DNA of 64,000 bases from Actinomyces marmotae (GTDB lineage Bacteria; Actinomycetota; Actinomycetes; Actinomycetales; Actinomycetaceae): contig NZ_CP053642.1 in the NCBI RefSeq assembly GCF_013177295.1, forward strand, positions 2,232,001 to 2,296,000. The letters run 5' to 3'. The notes below the pieces were generated by a model, which ran no database searches, had not been told where the DNA came from, and saw nothing but the letters and a program-made list of their open reading frames with translations. The position numbers were made by a program, and so were the translations under genes. The stretch's first letter is position 1. Each line of letters begins with the position of its first letter. Of the stretch, positions 8,506-16,957 are shown in pieces.

Positions 8506-9501
8506 TCAGCCCTCGGCCGCCGCGCGGCGCAGGCGGTCCACCTCGTACAGGGTGATACCCGTGGCCACGGCGGCGTTGAGGGACTCCACGCTCGTGGAGA
8601 TCGGGATGGAGGCGATGACGTCGCAGGTCTCGCGCACGAGTCTGGATAGCCCCGAGCCCTCGGCGCCAGTGACGACGACGAGGGGGGCATCGGCCAGGGA
8701 GAGCCCCCCCACCGGGGTGTCGCCCCCGCCGTCGAGCCCGACGACGAAGCACCCCTCCTTCTTCAGTTCCCGCAGGGCCCGCAACAGGTTGGTCTCGCGG
8801 GCCACGCGCACGCGGGCAGCCGCGCCGGCGGACACTTTCCAGGCGGTGGCGGTGACCCCGGCGCTGCGGCGCTCGGGGATGATCACGCCGTCGGCCCCGA
8901 AAGCCCCGGCCGAGCGCAGGACTGCCCCCAGGTTGTGGGGGTCGGTGACCTGGTCGAGGGCGACGAGCAGGGGCGTGCGACCGAGCGAGCGGGCGCGGTC
9001 GAGGAGGTCAGCGGCGGTGGTGTACTCGTAGGCGGGGACCTCAATGGCCACCCCCTGGTGGGCGGCGCGGTCGGTGAGGGCGTCGAGGTCGAGGCGGGTG
9101 GTCTCCAGGACGGGGGCGCCCAGCAGCGCCGCGCGACGCACGACGGCGCCGAGCCGGTCATCGGAGGAGGCCGAGACGGCCATGAAGACCCGGCTGATGG
9201 GCACGCCCGCGCGGGCGGCCTCGGCCACGGCGTTGCGACCGCAGACGATCTCGAATCCCTCGGGCACGCGGAAGCCCCTCTTGAGGCGCTCCATCTGGTT
9301 GACCCGCTGGTTGGCCCCCGAGGCGCGGGCCTCGGCGCGGGCCTTGGCGAGCGCCTTGGGGTGGCCGACGCGGTTCTCGGCCTTGGGCGTGGGGCCCTTG
9401 CCCTCCAGGCCCTGTCGGCGATTTCCGCCCGAGCCCTTCGTGGGGCCCTTCTTGGATCCGGGGCGGCGCCGGGGGCCGGGGTACTGCTCGTTGCCGGGCA
9501 T
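8506..9501 (-). CDS. rlmB: 23S rRNA (guanosine-2'-O)-methyltransferase RlmB (SpoU/TrmH family)
   Basis: A 331-residue SPOUT methyltransferase. A basic, low-complexity N-terminal extension (about 1-75) precedes the substrate-binding domain starting near GFEIVCGRNAVAEA. The SpoU motifs follow: motif 1 DPHNLGAVLRSAGAFGADG, motif 2 VVTGAEGSGLSRLV, motif 3 IPISTSVESLNAAVATGI. RlmB methylates G2251 of 23S rRNA in E. coli; some actinobacterial relatives act on other sites, so the exact nucleotide is inferred. AGGAGG precedes the ATG. It lies 82 bases after cysS, on the same strand, an arrangement frequent in actinobacteria. Confidence 0.88.
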   Translation of the reverse strand: MPGNEQYPGPRRRPGSKKGPTKGSGGNRRQGLEGKGPTPKAENRVGHPKALAKARAEARASGANQRVNQMERLKRGFRVPEGFEIVCGRNAVAEAARAGVPISRVFMAVSASSDDRLGAVVRRAALLGAPVLETTRLDLDALTDRAAHQGVAIEVPAYEYTTAADLLDRARSLGRTPLLVALDQVTDPHNLGAVLRSAGAFGADGVIIPERRSAGVTATAWKVSAGAAARVRVARETNLLRALRELKKEGCFVVGLDGGGDTPVGGLSLADAPLVVVTGAEGSGLSRLVRETCDVIASIPISTSVESLNAAVATGITLYEVDRLRRAAAEG

Positions 9502-9583
9502 CGCGTGCCCTCCTGTCTTACGTTTCGTGGGGTTGCGGCGCGGGCGGTGATCCGCGCCCGGGCCGGGATGGTTCAGGCGGTGG

Positions 9584-11110
9584 TCACGCGAGGTGCCAGC
9601 GGGCGCCGCCCGCGGAGTCCTCGACGACGACGCCGGCCGCCGCGAGCTGATCGCGCAGGGCGTCGGCGCGGGCCCAGTCCTTGGCGGCGCGCGCGGCGGA
9701 GCGCTCGTCGAGGAGCGCGGTCACAAGGTGGTCGAGGGCGCCCATGGCGGCGTCGGAGCCGTCTGCCCCGGCACTGCCGAGCGTGCCCGCCCGCCAGGGC
9801 TCGGAGAGGGGGTCGAGGCCGAGGACGTCGAGCATGGCGCGCAGGTCGAGGGCCGCGGCGGCGACTGCCGTCGGCTCGGGGGTGGGGGCGGCGAGCGCGG
9901 CGTTGAGGGCCTTGAGGGCGGCATGGACGCAGGCCATGGCCCCGGCGAGGTTGAGGTCCTCATCCATGGCCGCGGTGAACTCGCCGGGCAGGGGCCGCGA
10001 GCGCAGCTCAAGGGCGGGGGCGTCCACGGAGCCGGCCGGGCCGGCCGCCTCGCCGGGGACGAGCTCGAGCGCGCGGGTGATCGCGCCGGCCAGTCGCTCC
10101 CACAGGGCGGCGGCGTCGGCGAGAGTCTCCTCGGAGAACTCGACCGTGGAGCGGTGGTGGACGGCGCCCAGCGCCAGGCGGAGCACGGGGGCGGGGTACG
10201 CCTTGAGCAACTCGGCCACGACCAGCGAGTTGCCCAGGGACTTGCTCATCTTCTCGCCCTTGACGGTCACCCAGGCGTTGTGGACCCAGTGGCGGGCGAA
10301 GCCCCAGCCGGCGCCGTGGGACTGGGCCTGCTCATTCTCATGGTGGGGGAACCTCAGGTCGATGCCGCCACCGTGGATGTCGAACTCGTCGCCGAGGTAG
10401 CGCCGGCTCATGGCGGAGCACTCCAGGTGCCAGCCGGGGCGGCCGCGCCCCCAGGGGGTGTCCCAGGCGGCGTCGTCGGGCTCGCCGGGCTTGGCGGCCT
10501 TCCACAGGGCGAAGTCGCGCGGGGAGCGCTTGTCCGCCTCGACATCGGCGTCGATCTGGGCCTCATCCTCCGTGGTGGCCAGGTCCTCGGGGCGCTGGTT
10601 GGTCAACGAGCCGTAGTCGGGCAGGGAGGCGACATCGAAGTAGACGTTGCCGGGCGAGCCGGCATAGGCGTGACCGGCGTCGATGAGGCGGGAGATGAGG
10701 TCGATCATCTCGGGGATGTGGCCGGTGGCGCGCGGCTCGTAGGTGGGCGGCGCGATGCCCAGGGCGCGGTAGGCGGCGTCGAACTCGCGCTCGAAGCGCT
10801 GCGCCCAGGCCCACCACTGAACCGGTGGCTCGGCGGCGGCGGACTTGGCCAGGATCTTGTCGTCGATGTCGGTGACGTTGCGGATGAGGACGACCTTCTG
10901 CCCGCAGCGCTCCAGCCAGCGGCGCAGCACGTCGAAGGCGATGCCGGAGCGCATGTGGCCGATATGCGGGGAGCCCTGGACGGTGGCGCCGCACAGGTAG
11001 ATGCCGACCACCCCGGGGGTGACGGTGGGGGCCAGGGGAACGACGTCGCGCGCGGCGGAGTCGTACAGGCGCAGGGCCAGTGCTGGGGCGTCGGTGGTCT
11101 CGGTGCTCAC
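9584..11110 (-). CDS. cysS: cysteine--tRNA ligase
   Basis: A 508-residue class Ia aminoacyl-tRNA synthetase. The N-terminus holds the zinc-cysteine motif (YLCGATVQ) and the HIGH signature in [18 protein letters not shown] is the KMSKS loop, and [11 protein letters not shown] is the typical CysRS helix. The C-terminal part is the DALR-type anticodon region. The start is GTG at 11110. No Shine-Dalgarno precedes it, but TAGGCT-GCCCCC-GTG fits a leaderless promoter. ispF lies 60 bases upstream, so cysS probably has its own promoter. Confidence 0.95.
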   Translation of the reverse strand: MSTETTDAPALALRLYDSAARDVVPLAPTVTPGVVGIYLCGATVQGSPHIGHMRSGIAFDVLRRWLERCGQKVVLIRNVTDIDDKILAKSAAAEPPVQWWAWAQRFEREFDAAYRALGIAPPTYEPRATGHIPEMIDLISRLIDAGHAYAGSPGNVYFDVASLPDYGSLTNQRPEDLATTEDEAQIDADVEADKRSPRDFALWKAAKPGEPDDAAWDTPWGRGRPGWHLECSAMSRRYLGDEFDIHGGGIDLRFPHHENEQAQSHGAGWGFARHWVHNAWVTVKGEKMSKSLGNSLVVAELLKAYPAPVLRLALGAVHHRSTVEFSEETLADAAALWERLAGAITRALELVPGEAAGPAGSVDAPALELRSRPLPGEFTAAMDEDLNLAGAMACVHAALKALNAALAAPTPEPTAVAAAALDLRAMLDVLGLDPLSEPWRAGTLGSAGADGSDAAMGALDHLVTALLDERSAARAAKDWARADALRDQLAAAGVVVEDSAGGARWHLA

Positions 11111-11116
11111 GGGGGC

Positions 11117-11122
11117 AGCCTA
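11117..11122 (-). promoter_or_regulatory. -10 box (TAGGCT) of a leaderless promoter for cysS
   Basis: TAGGCT is separated by GCCCCC from the GTG start, in the short gap between ispF and cysS. The spacing of six bases is the same as in the other leaderless candidates of this window. Confidence 0.6.
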
Positions 11123-11170
11123 TCCGGTGGGCGCGTCGAGGGCCGGGGCGGCCCGGGGCGGGGACCTGGG

Positions 11171-11734
11171 TCAGGGGCGCGCGGACGGGGCGACAGGGTA
11201 GACGAGGGCGGTGGCGATGGCGAGCAGCCCCTCAGCCCGGCCAAGAAAACCGAGGTGGTCGGTGGTGGTGGCGGAGAAGTGGACGGGCGCGGCAGCGGCC
11301 CGGCTGAGCGCGGCGGTGGCCTCGGCCATGCGGGGGGCGATTCGGGGGCGCTCGCCGACGAGCTGGACGGCGATATTGCCGATCTCGAAGCCGGCGGCCC
11401 GCACGCGCCGCGCCGCCTCGGCCAGGAGCGCGCTGCCCGCCGCGCCCTTCCACTGCGGCTCGGCGGTGCCGAAGTTGGAGCCGAGATCGCCCAGGGCGGC
11501 GGCGGAGAAGAGGGCGTCGCAACAGGCGTGGGCGACGACGTCGCCATCGGAGTGCCCCGCCAGCCCGATCTCACCGGGCCAGTCCAGGCAGGCCAGGCGC
11601 AAGGGCGTGCCGGAGTCGGCGGCGGCGAAGGCGTGGACGTCAGTGCCGATCCCGGTGCGCGGGAGCACGAGGGGGGCAGAGGTGGGGGCAGAGGTGGCGG
11701 GCGGGGCGCTGGGGGTGGCGTCGGATGGGCTCAT
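11171..11734 (-). CDS. ispF: 2-C-methyl-D-erythritol 2,4-cyclodiphosphate synthase
   Basis: A 187-residue IspF that makes the cyclic diphosphate intermediate of the non-mevalonate isoprenoid pathway. After about 25 variable residues come the metal-binding GIGTDVHAF motif, [17 protein letters not shown] and the C-terminal [15 protein letters not shown], all family hallmarks. The longest frame runs to 11875, but the start at 11734 leaves a normal-length protein and clears the divergent rlmC promoter. There is no clear ribosome binding site; CACACT lies six bases upstream, an imperfect leaderless -10. ispD is not next to it. Confidence 0.92.
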   Translation of the reverse strand: MSPSDATPSAPPATSAPTSAPLVLPRTGIGTDVHAFAAADSGTPLRLACLDWPGEIGLAGHSDGDVVAHACCDALFSAAALGDLGSNFGTAEPQWKGAAGSALLAEAARRVRAAGFEIGNIAVQLVGERPRIAPRMAEATAALSRAAAAPVHFSATTTDHLGFLGRAEGLLAIATALVYPVAPSARP

Positions 11735-11846
11735 GGGAGCAGTGTGCCGCGCGCGGGCCGGCCGGGCGGGCGGGCGGAGCCGGCGAGGCCGGCGGGGCCG
11801 GCATTGACCCCGGCGCTGACGCCAGCCCTGACACGGACGACCGGGA

Positions 11847-11852
11847 TATCCT
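11847..11852 (+). promoter_or_regulatory. -10 box (TATCCT) of a leaderless promoter for rlmC
   Basis: TATCCT is followed after five bases by the GTG start at 11858, and there is no ribosome binding site. It sets the start of rlmC within a much longer open frame. Confidence 0.55.
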
Positions 11853-11857
11853 CGGGC

Positions 11858-13171
11858 GTGCCCATCGACCGTCATGTCGACCGTATCGTCGGCGCCCTCG
11901 GCCCGGACGCGCCGCCCGCGCCGGCGACGCCGTCGGGAGCCTCATGCGCGCTGCACGACTCGGACGACTGCCGCTCCTGCCCGCGGATGGGCATGGCGCT
12001 TCCCGATCAACTGGCGACCAAGCAGGGCGACGTCGCCCAGCGACTGGGCGCGCGCGTGCCCAACACCGCCTGGGCCGCCCCGGCCATGAGCGAGCCCTCG
12101 CGCTTCCGCAACAAGGCGAAGATGGCGGTCAGCGGGACGGTGGACGCGCCGATCCTGGGCCTGGCGGATCGCTGGGGCGGCGCCGTCGACCTGCGCTCCT
12201 GCCCTCTCCATGCGCCGGCGATCGAGGAGGCCCTGCCGGTGCTCGCGGGCTTCATCAGTTGGGCGGGCCTGGAGCCCTACTCCATCCTGAGCCGGCGCGG
12301 CGAGCTCAAGCACCTCCTCGTCACCGCCTCCCCTGACGGCGACCTCATGGTCCGCTTCGTCCTGCGCAGCCGACGCCTGGTGGGGAGGCTGCGCGACGGA
12401 CTGGCGCGCCTGCGGGGCCTCCTGCCAACGCTCGCCGTGGCCAGCGCGAATATCCAGCCCATCCACCAGGCCATCCTGGAGGGGGATGAGGAGATCGTGC
12501 TCACCGAGGAGGACAGCCTCCTCATGCGCCTGTCACTGCCAGACGGGGCACGGACGGCCCCGGGAGGGTCGACGGCATCCGCTCCGCGCGAGCTGGCACT
12601 CTATCTGCCGACGCGCTCCTTCTTCCAGACGAATACCGCCGTTGCTGAGGCGTTGTACGCGACGGCCCGCGACTGGGCGGGAGACTCCCCCGATGGCGCG
12701 GCGCCGGCGCGGCGAATATGGGACCTGTTCTGCGGAGTGGGCGGTTTCGCGCTGGCGCTCGCGGGGGCTGCGAGTCAGGGAGGGGATCCGGGGCCAAGCG
12801 TGCTCGGGGTGGAGATCTCGTCATCGGCGATCGACGGCGCGCGGGCCTCGGCGGCGCTGGCGGGCCTGCCCGCTGATCGGGTCCGGTTCGAGGCTGGCGA
12901 TGCCCGCGTGCTCGATCCCTCGGCAGCGCGTGAACTCGGCGGCCTTCCGGATCTTCTCGTCGTCAACCCGCCGAGGCGCGGGATCGGGGAGGAGCTAGCG
13001 GAGCGGATCGAGGCCTCGGGGGTGGAGCGGGTGCTGTACTCCTCATGCAATCCGGCGACGCTGGCCGTCGACCTGGAGAGGATGCCGTCGCTGCGCGCCC
13101 GCCGCGCGCGCCTATTCGACATGTTCCCGCACACCTCGCACGCCGAGGTGCTCGTCGAGCTCGCGCGCTGA
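11858..13171 (+). CDS. rlmC: 23S rRNA (uracil-C5)-methyltransferase, RlmC (RumB) type
   Basis: A 437-residue RumA/TrmA-family methyltransferase. An iron-sulfur cluster is indicated by C30, C38 and C41 ([12 protein letters not shown]), with a fourth cysteine in LRSCPLH. The C7-spaced pattern matches RumB/RlmC rather than RlmD. The AdoMet site is [15 protein letters not shown]. The catalytic motifs are [11 protein letters not shown] and [10 protein letters not shown], where the cysteine attacks uracil C6. E. coli RlmC modifies U747. The open frame extends far upstream, antisense to cysS and ispF, but homology begins only here, at GTG 11858 with a leaderless -10. A 19-bp repeat cluster follows the stop directly. 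Confidence 0.88.
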   Translation: MPIDRHVDRIVGALGPDAPPAPATPSGASCALHDSDDCRSCPRMGMALPDQLATKQGDVAQRLGARVPNTAWAAPAMSEPSRFRNKAKMAVSGTVDAPILGLADRWGGAVDLRSCPLHAPAIEEALPVLAGFISWAGLEPYSILSRRGELKHLLVTASPDGDLMVRFVLRSRRLVGRLRDGLARLRGLLPTLAVASANIQPIHQAILEGDEEIVLTEEDSLLMRLSLPDGARTAPGGSTASAPRELALYLPTRSFFQTNTAVAEALYATARDWAGDSPDGAAPARRIWDLFCGVGGFALALAGAASQGGDPGPSVLGVEISSSAIDGARASAALAGLPADRVRFEAGDARVLDPSAARELGGLPDLLVVNPPRRGIGEELAERIEASGVERVLYSSCNPATLAVDLERMPSLRARRARLFDMFPHTSHAEVLVELAR

Positions 13172-13174
13172 GGC

Positions 13175-13339
13175 GGCCCATCCGCGCCCAGCGGCGCCAT
13201 CCGCACACCCGCACCCAGCAGCGCCACCCACACCCAGCGGCGCCATCCGCACCGAGAGGTGCCACCCACACCGAGCGGTGCGTCCTGCCCGCACCGGTCG
13301 GTGATTTCGGCTCCTGTCAGTGCGAAACGCGCCAGTCGG
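13175..13339 (+). repeat. 19-bp repeat array (family A, copy 2)
   Basis: Begins four bases after the rlmC stop. Units such as GCCATCCGCACCGAGAGGT and GCCACCCACACCGAGCGGT lead into the closing module at 13280-13324. That module is 44/45 identical to 14605-14649 and recognisably like 5096-5140. The rest of the gap to 13513 shows no gene or clear signal. Confidence 0.85.
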
Positions 13340-13513
13340 CATCGCGATCCACGCCGTCCCACCGGCATCCGCCCGATCTCATAGAGACCTCCCACCAATG
13401 CGCGGCAACGGTCACGGCGGATCGGGAACCACAGGGAGCGCCGCGCACACTCAAGGCCCGCTTCTGGGGAAGGGATACCCAAGAGCCGCGGAAGACGCCG
13501 CACGCTCGACTCC

Positions 13514-14479
13514 ATGAACGCAGCCCAACCGGGACCCGCCCGGCTCACTTCCCCACCAGCGCCGGTCATCGTGATCACCAAGGAGACGGCGACACTGGAC
13601 AACGGTCCCCGGCACCCCGAGCGGATCGATGGCCTGATACGGATCGCCTCGGGGATCTACACGGAGGCGGCCTCCTGGGGGACGATGGCGCCGCGAGAGC
13701 GCCACGAGGTTCTCATCGAGGCGGTGCGGCGCATCGAGCAGGGCACGATCCTGATCGGGGCCTCGGCCGCGATCGCCTACGGCTTGCCGATCGTCGGGAT
13801 GCGCCTGGGCCGAGTGGAAGCGCTGCGCGTGTCCGGCCAGCGGAGCGCGACCACGCTGCTTCACCGCCGCCATAGGGAGGGGCTGACGGGCATCTCGGAA
13901 AACCAGGGCCTCCTCCTGTCGTCGGTCGCGGACACCGTCATCGACATCGCTCGCTGGGGCGGTCTCATCCCGGGCGTGTGCGCGATGGATGCCGCCCTCC
14001 ATGAGGAGCTGTGCGTCTGGGAGGAGATCCAAGAGGCGCTGGAGCGGCTGCCGGCCGGCAGCCGGGGAGTGCGGACCGCGCGGACCGCCCTCGGCCTGGC
14101 CGATAAGCGCTCCGAGTCGCCGGGCGAGTCCGTGTCGCGGGTGCGTCAATGGCAGGGGCGCTTGCCGCGGCCGGTCCTGCAGTACGTGCTGGACGTCGGT
14201 GGCCGGGTGATCCGCGTCGACTTCTTCTGGGCCCAGATCAACCTGGTCGGCGAGTACGACGGCAGGATCAAATACGACGCCGCATCCTTCGGGAAGGACC
14301 CGCGGGCGGTGCTGCTCGATGAGAAGGACCGGCAGAACGACCTCGAGGACCTGTACGGCGTCAAGGTGCGGCGGTGGCGCTGGGCCGACGCCTGGTATCA
14401 CGACGGCGCGGCGATGATCGAGCGCCTGGTCAGAGCCGGTCTGGAACAGATGCCCGCGCCATGGCCGTTGCGCGCGTGA
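13514..14479 (+). CDS. AbiEi-like/Vsr-DUF559-type nuclease-fold protein
   Basis: A 321-residue protein. The first half (about 30-230) resembles the actinobacterial proteins annotated as type IV toxin-antitoxin AbiEi-family antitoxins. The C-terminal part carries a PD-(D/E)XK-like signature: D in VIRVDFFWAQ, E and D in LVGEYDG, K in RIKYD. This is the arrangement of very-short-patch/DUF559 endonuclease-like domains. No AbiEii nucleotidyltransferase lies beside it, so it is not a complete AbiE pair. The start at 13514 has no ribosome binding site; CACGCT seven bases upstream is a weak leaderless -10. 19-bp repeats flank it on both sides. Function unknown; DNA repair or defence are possibilities. 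Confidence 0.65.
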   Translation: MNAAQPGPARLTSPPAPVIVITKETATLDNGPRHPERIDGLIRIASGIYTEAASWGTMAPRERHEVLIEAVRRIEQGTILIGASAAIAYGLPIVGMRLGRVEALRVSGQRSATTLLHRRHREGLTGISENQGLLLSSVADTVIDIARWGGLIPGVCAMDAALHEELCVWEEIQEALERLPAGSRGVRTARTALGLADKRSESPGESVSRVRQWQGRLPRPVLQYVLDVGGRVIRVDFFWAQINLVGEYDGRIKYDAASFGKDPRAVLLDEKDRQNDLEDLYGVKVRRWRWADAWYHDGAAMIERLVRAGLEQMPAPWPLRA

Positions 14480-14534
14480 CCCTGGCGGCGCTCCTCACCA
14501 GTGCTGCTCAAGAGGGGCCAGGGCCCAGCGCGGC

Positions 14535-14649
14535 CGAACCGAGCGGCGCCATCCACGCCGAGCGGTGCCGCCTACACCCAGCGGTGCCATCCGCGCCGAG
14601 CGGTGCGTCCTGCCCGCACCGGTCGGTGATTTCGGCTCCTGTCAGCGCG
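14535..14649 (+). repeat. 19-bp repeat array (family A, copy 3)
   Basis: Starts about 55 bases after the stop at 14479. Three units (for example GCCATCCACGCCGAGCGGT) and the closing module at 14605-14649 have the same order and orientation as copies 1 and 2. Confidence 0.85.
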
Positions 14650-14660
14650 GAACGCTCCGC

Positions 14661-14730
14661 GCGGCTCAGCGCGGCTCAGCGCGGCTCAGCACGGCTCGGG
14701 GCAACTCAGCGCAACTCAGCGCAACTCAGC
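14661..14730. repeat. 10-bp tandem repeat across a stop codon
   Basis: GCGGCTCAGC occurs three times, then a variant (ACGGCTCGGG), then GCAACTCAGC three times. The last copies overlap the 3' end of the PAS-protein gene: the stop (TGA on minus) lies inside a unit. Slippage here would alter the C-terminus. Confidence 0.85.
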
Positions 14731-16179
14731 CAGGGCGCGCCGCACGGCGGTGATGCGCTCCTGGATCTCGGCGGCCAGCATGGGGATCTCCAGATCGCGG
14801 ATGGCACCGGCCAGATCCGCCAGGTCGCGCGCCTCGGGGAAGCCGTCCTCGCAGAGCGAGGCAGCCCTCCGCACCTCCTCGCTCTCCCCGACGCTCGCCG
14901 CGGCGGCCTCGGCCAGGAGCTCGGTAAGTGGGCCTCGCGTGGCCGTGAGCTCCTCGGCAACGGCGTCGAGCTCCCCGCCGACGAGCTCTCGCCGGGCCTC
15001 CAGCAGGGCCCGGTGATCGGTGAGCCGCGTGATGCCCTCGCTCAGGGCGCTCGTCAACTCCTCGAGGGAGCCGACAGCGTCGTTCTCAGCCACGTCGTCA
15101 TCCCCGGCGAGGATCTGGGCCGCGAAGAACCCCGAGGCGAGGTTGTGCAGGCGCATGAGGGCGATGGCGAAGCGCACGGAGTAGGCATCGCCGCGCAGCT
15201 CGGAGACCTGCCCGGCCAGGGGCCGCAGCTCCTCGGCGCATTCCAGGACGAGGGCGTCGACCCTCCGGTAGCGCTCCTCGAAGCCCGCGGCACCAGCGCC
15301 CGCGCCGATGACGCTGGCGCTGGCATCCCCGCCCGCATCGGGCCGCGACGCGTCGAGGCGCGCAACCTCGTCGCGCGTGGAGCGCAGGGCGGCGCGCAAC
15401 TCGGCCAGCCTCGTCGAGAGCGCCTGGATGTCGGTGGCGCGGCGCTCCAGGAGGCGCACGAGGCGGGCGAGCTCGTCGAGGAGGGCGAGGTGCCCACTGG
15501 TGGCCTCCTCGATCGCCTGCATCTCCGCCAGCACGCGGGCCACCGGCCCCTCAGCCCCCTCCGCGCTCGGGATGCCGACCCCGGCGGCCACGAGCGCGGC
15601 CACCTCGGAGGCCACGGCCTGCCGGGTGAAGTCGACCGTCGACTCATACCCCAGCGCCTCCAACTCGCGGCTCAGCGCCGCCTGCCCGGCGGCGGCGACC
15701 TCCCGCCGGGTCGAGCCGCCGGCGGCTGAGGCCGCCTCGACCTCCCGCACCCGCTCAAAGGCCCGCTCGAAGGCGTCGCGCTGCTCGGTGAGTTGGGGGA
15801 GGGTGCGGATGGACAGGTAGCCGCTTCCCGAGGGGACGATGGTGGCGAATACCCGGTAGTGCCCGCCGTCGGAGGATCGGTTGGTGATGTAGGCGCTGGC
15901 GGCGTGGCCGGCCTCGATGTCCTCCCACACCCCGCGGAAGAGCCCGGCGGGCATGACGGCGTGGCGCACCACGTTGTGGGCCCGGCCCACGAGCGCCCCG
16001 CGCGGGTAGCCGGACAGCCTCATGAAGATCGAGTTGGCGCGGCGGATGCGACCGGCCGCGTCGGTGGTGGAAAAGAAGATCTCGTCGGCCTCGAAGACGC
16101 GCTCCGGGGCGGGCGGCGCGCCGTCCCCGGCCGACTCGCTCCGGCCCGCTGTCCGGGTCAACTCGGTGTGCTCAGTCAT
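14716..16179 (-). CDS. PAS-domain protein with long coiled-coil C-terminus (Aer-like PAS)
   Basis: A 487-residue protein. Residues about 25-125 are a PAS domain very like that of the Aer redox/aerotaxis receptor: IFFSTTDAAGRIRRANSIF, SGYPRG, GRAHNVVRHAVMP and YLSIRTLP are all recognisable. The remainder is Ala/Glu/Arg-rich, probably helical and coiled-coil. No transmembrane segment, HAMP, kinase, methyl-accepting or GGDEF domain is seen, so the output is unknown. By analogy with Aer, the PAS could bind FAD, but that is inference. GGAGGAGG precedes the ATG at 16179; the longer frame to 16461 lacks such support. No chemotaxis or flagellar gene is nearby. Confidence 0.75.
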   Translation of the reverse strand: MTEHTELTRTAGRSESAGDGAPPAPERVFEADEIFFSTTDAAGRIRRANSIFMRLSGYPRGALVGRAHNVVRHAVMPAGLFRGVWEDIEAGHAASAYITNRSSDGGHYRVFATIVPSGSGYLSIRTLPQLTEQRDAFERAFERVREVEAASAAGGSTRREVAAAGQAALSRELEALGYESTVDFTRQAVASEVAALVAAGVGIPSAEGAEGPVARVLAEMQAIEEATSGHLALLDELARLVRLLERRATDIQALSTRLAELRAALRSTRDEVARLDASRPDAGGDASASVIGAGAGAAGFEERYRRVDALVLECAEELRPLAGQVSELRGDAYSVRFAIALMRLHNLASGFFAAQILAGDDDVAENDAVGSLEELTSALSEGITRLTDHRALLEARRELVGGELDAVAEELTATRGPLTELLAEAAAASVGESEEVRRAASLCEDGFPEARDLADLAGAIRDLEIPMLAAEIQERITAVRRALAELR

Positions 16180-16366
16180 GGCGGGGCCTCCTCCGGCCGA
16201 GTGCTCGTCCCAACGGTGCCGCGCTGGGCTCCCCGAGACTACCCCCGATGCCGACGCCGCGCTCCCGGACCGCCCGCGCCCCGGCCCATCACGGCTAGGC
16301 TCAGGGCAAACGCGCCGACCCTCAGGCGGCGCGCGTCCCGCGGCAGTCACGCAGAGAGGCACCACG

Positions 16367-16822
16367 ATGGCCACCGAGATCGTCACCCAGGCCGGACCCG
16401 AGCTCGTCGAGGCGATGGAGCGCCTCATCCCCCAACTCTCCCGCAGCGCCCCCGCCCTCACCGCCGAGCAGTGCGAGGCGCTCCTCGCGCAGGACGGCGT
16501 CTATCTGTTCGTCTTCCGCCCGGACTCCCCCGCCGACGGCACCCCCGCCCCGATCCTGGGCATGCTGACGCTGGCGACCTTCACGATCCCCACGGGCCTG
16601 CGGGCCTGGGTGGAGGACGTCGTCGTCGACGCTGAGGCGCGCGGCCAGGGCGCCGGCAGGCAACTCGTCGAGGCTGCGGTCGCGCACGCCCGGGAGCTGG
16701 GGGCGCGCACCGTCGACCTCACCTCGCGCCCGTCCCGCGAGGCGGCCAACCGGCTGTACCAGCGCTGCGGCTTCGAGCTGCGTGAGACGAACGTCTACCG
16801 CCACAGCGCCCCCAAGAGCTGA
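16367..16822 (+). CDS. GNAT-family N-acetyltransferase
   Basis: A 151-residue single-domain GNAT protein. The acetyl-CoA pyrophosphate loop is seen in VVVDAEARGQGAGRQLVE (R-G-Q-G-A-G), and the C-terminal strand-helix in NRLYQRCGFELRETNVYRH. The acceptor substrate cannot be predicted. GAGAGG upstream serves as ribosome binding site. It is divergent from the PAS-protein gene, with 187 bases between the starts, and is followed by a strong terminator hairpin facing the convergent NlpC/P60 gene. Confidence 0.85.
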   Translation: MATEIVTQAGPELVEAMERLIPQLSRSAPALTAEQCEALLAQDGVYLFVFRPDSPADGTPAPILGMLTLATFTIPTGLRAWVEDVVVDAEARGQGAGRQLVEAAVAHARELGARTVDLTSRPSREAANRLYQRCGFELRETNVYRHSAPKS

Positions 16823-16872
16823 GCCCTCTGAAGCTCGCACCCCGGCACCGGCGGCATTCGGATCCCGCTCCA

Positions 16873-16909
16873 GAGGCGCCCCCGCCCCGTTCCAGGGCGG
16901 GGGCGCCTC
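16873..16909. terminator. bidirectional terminator hairpin, 15-bp stem
   Basis: GAGGCGCCCCCGCCC pairs with GGGCGGGGGCGCCTC around a seven-base loop, between the convergent GNAT and NlpC/P60 genes. Confidence 0.75.
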
Positions 16910-16957
16910 ATCGCTCCAACGAGCGGAAGGGCGGGGCTCGCCGCTCAGATCCCCGGA

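Noticed and set aside
9593..11857. Long plus-strand open frame fused in front of rlmC (755 extra codons)
   Set aside because: It runs antisense to cysS and ispF and has GC-driven Gly/Arg/Val-rich composition; rlmC homology starts only at 11858.
13514..14479. Complete AbiE toxin-antitoxin pair
   Set aside because: No AbiEii nucleotidyltransferase gene on either side.
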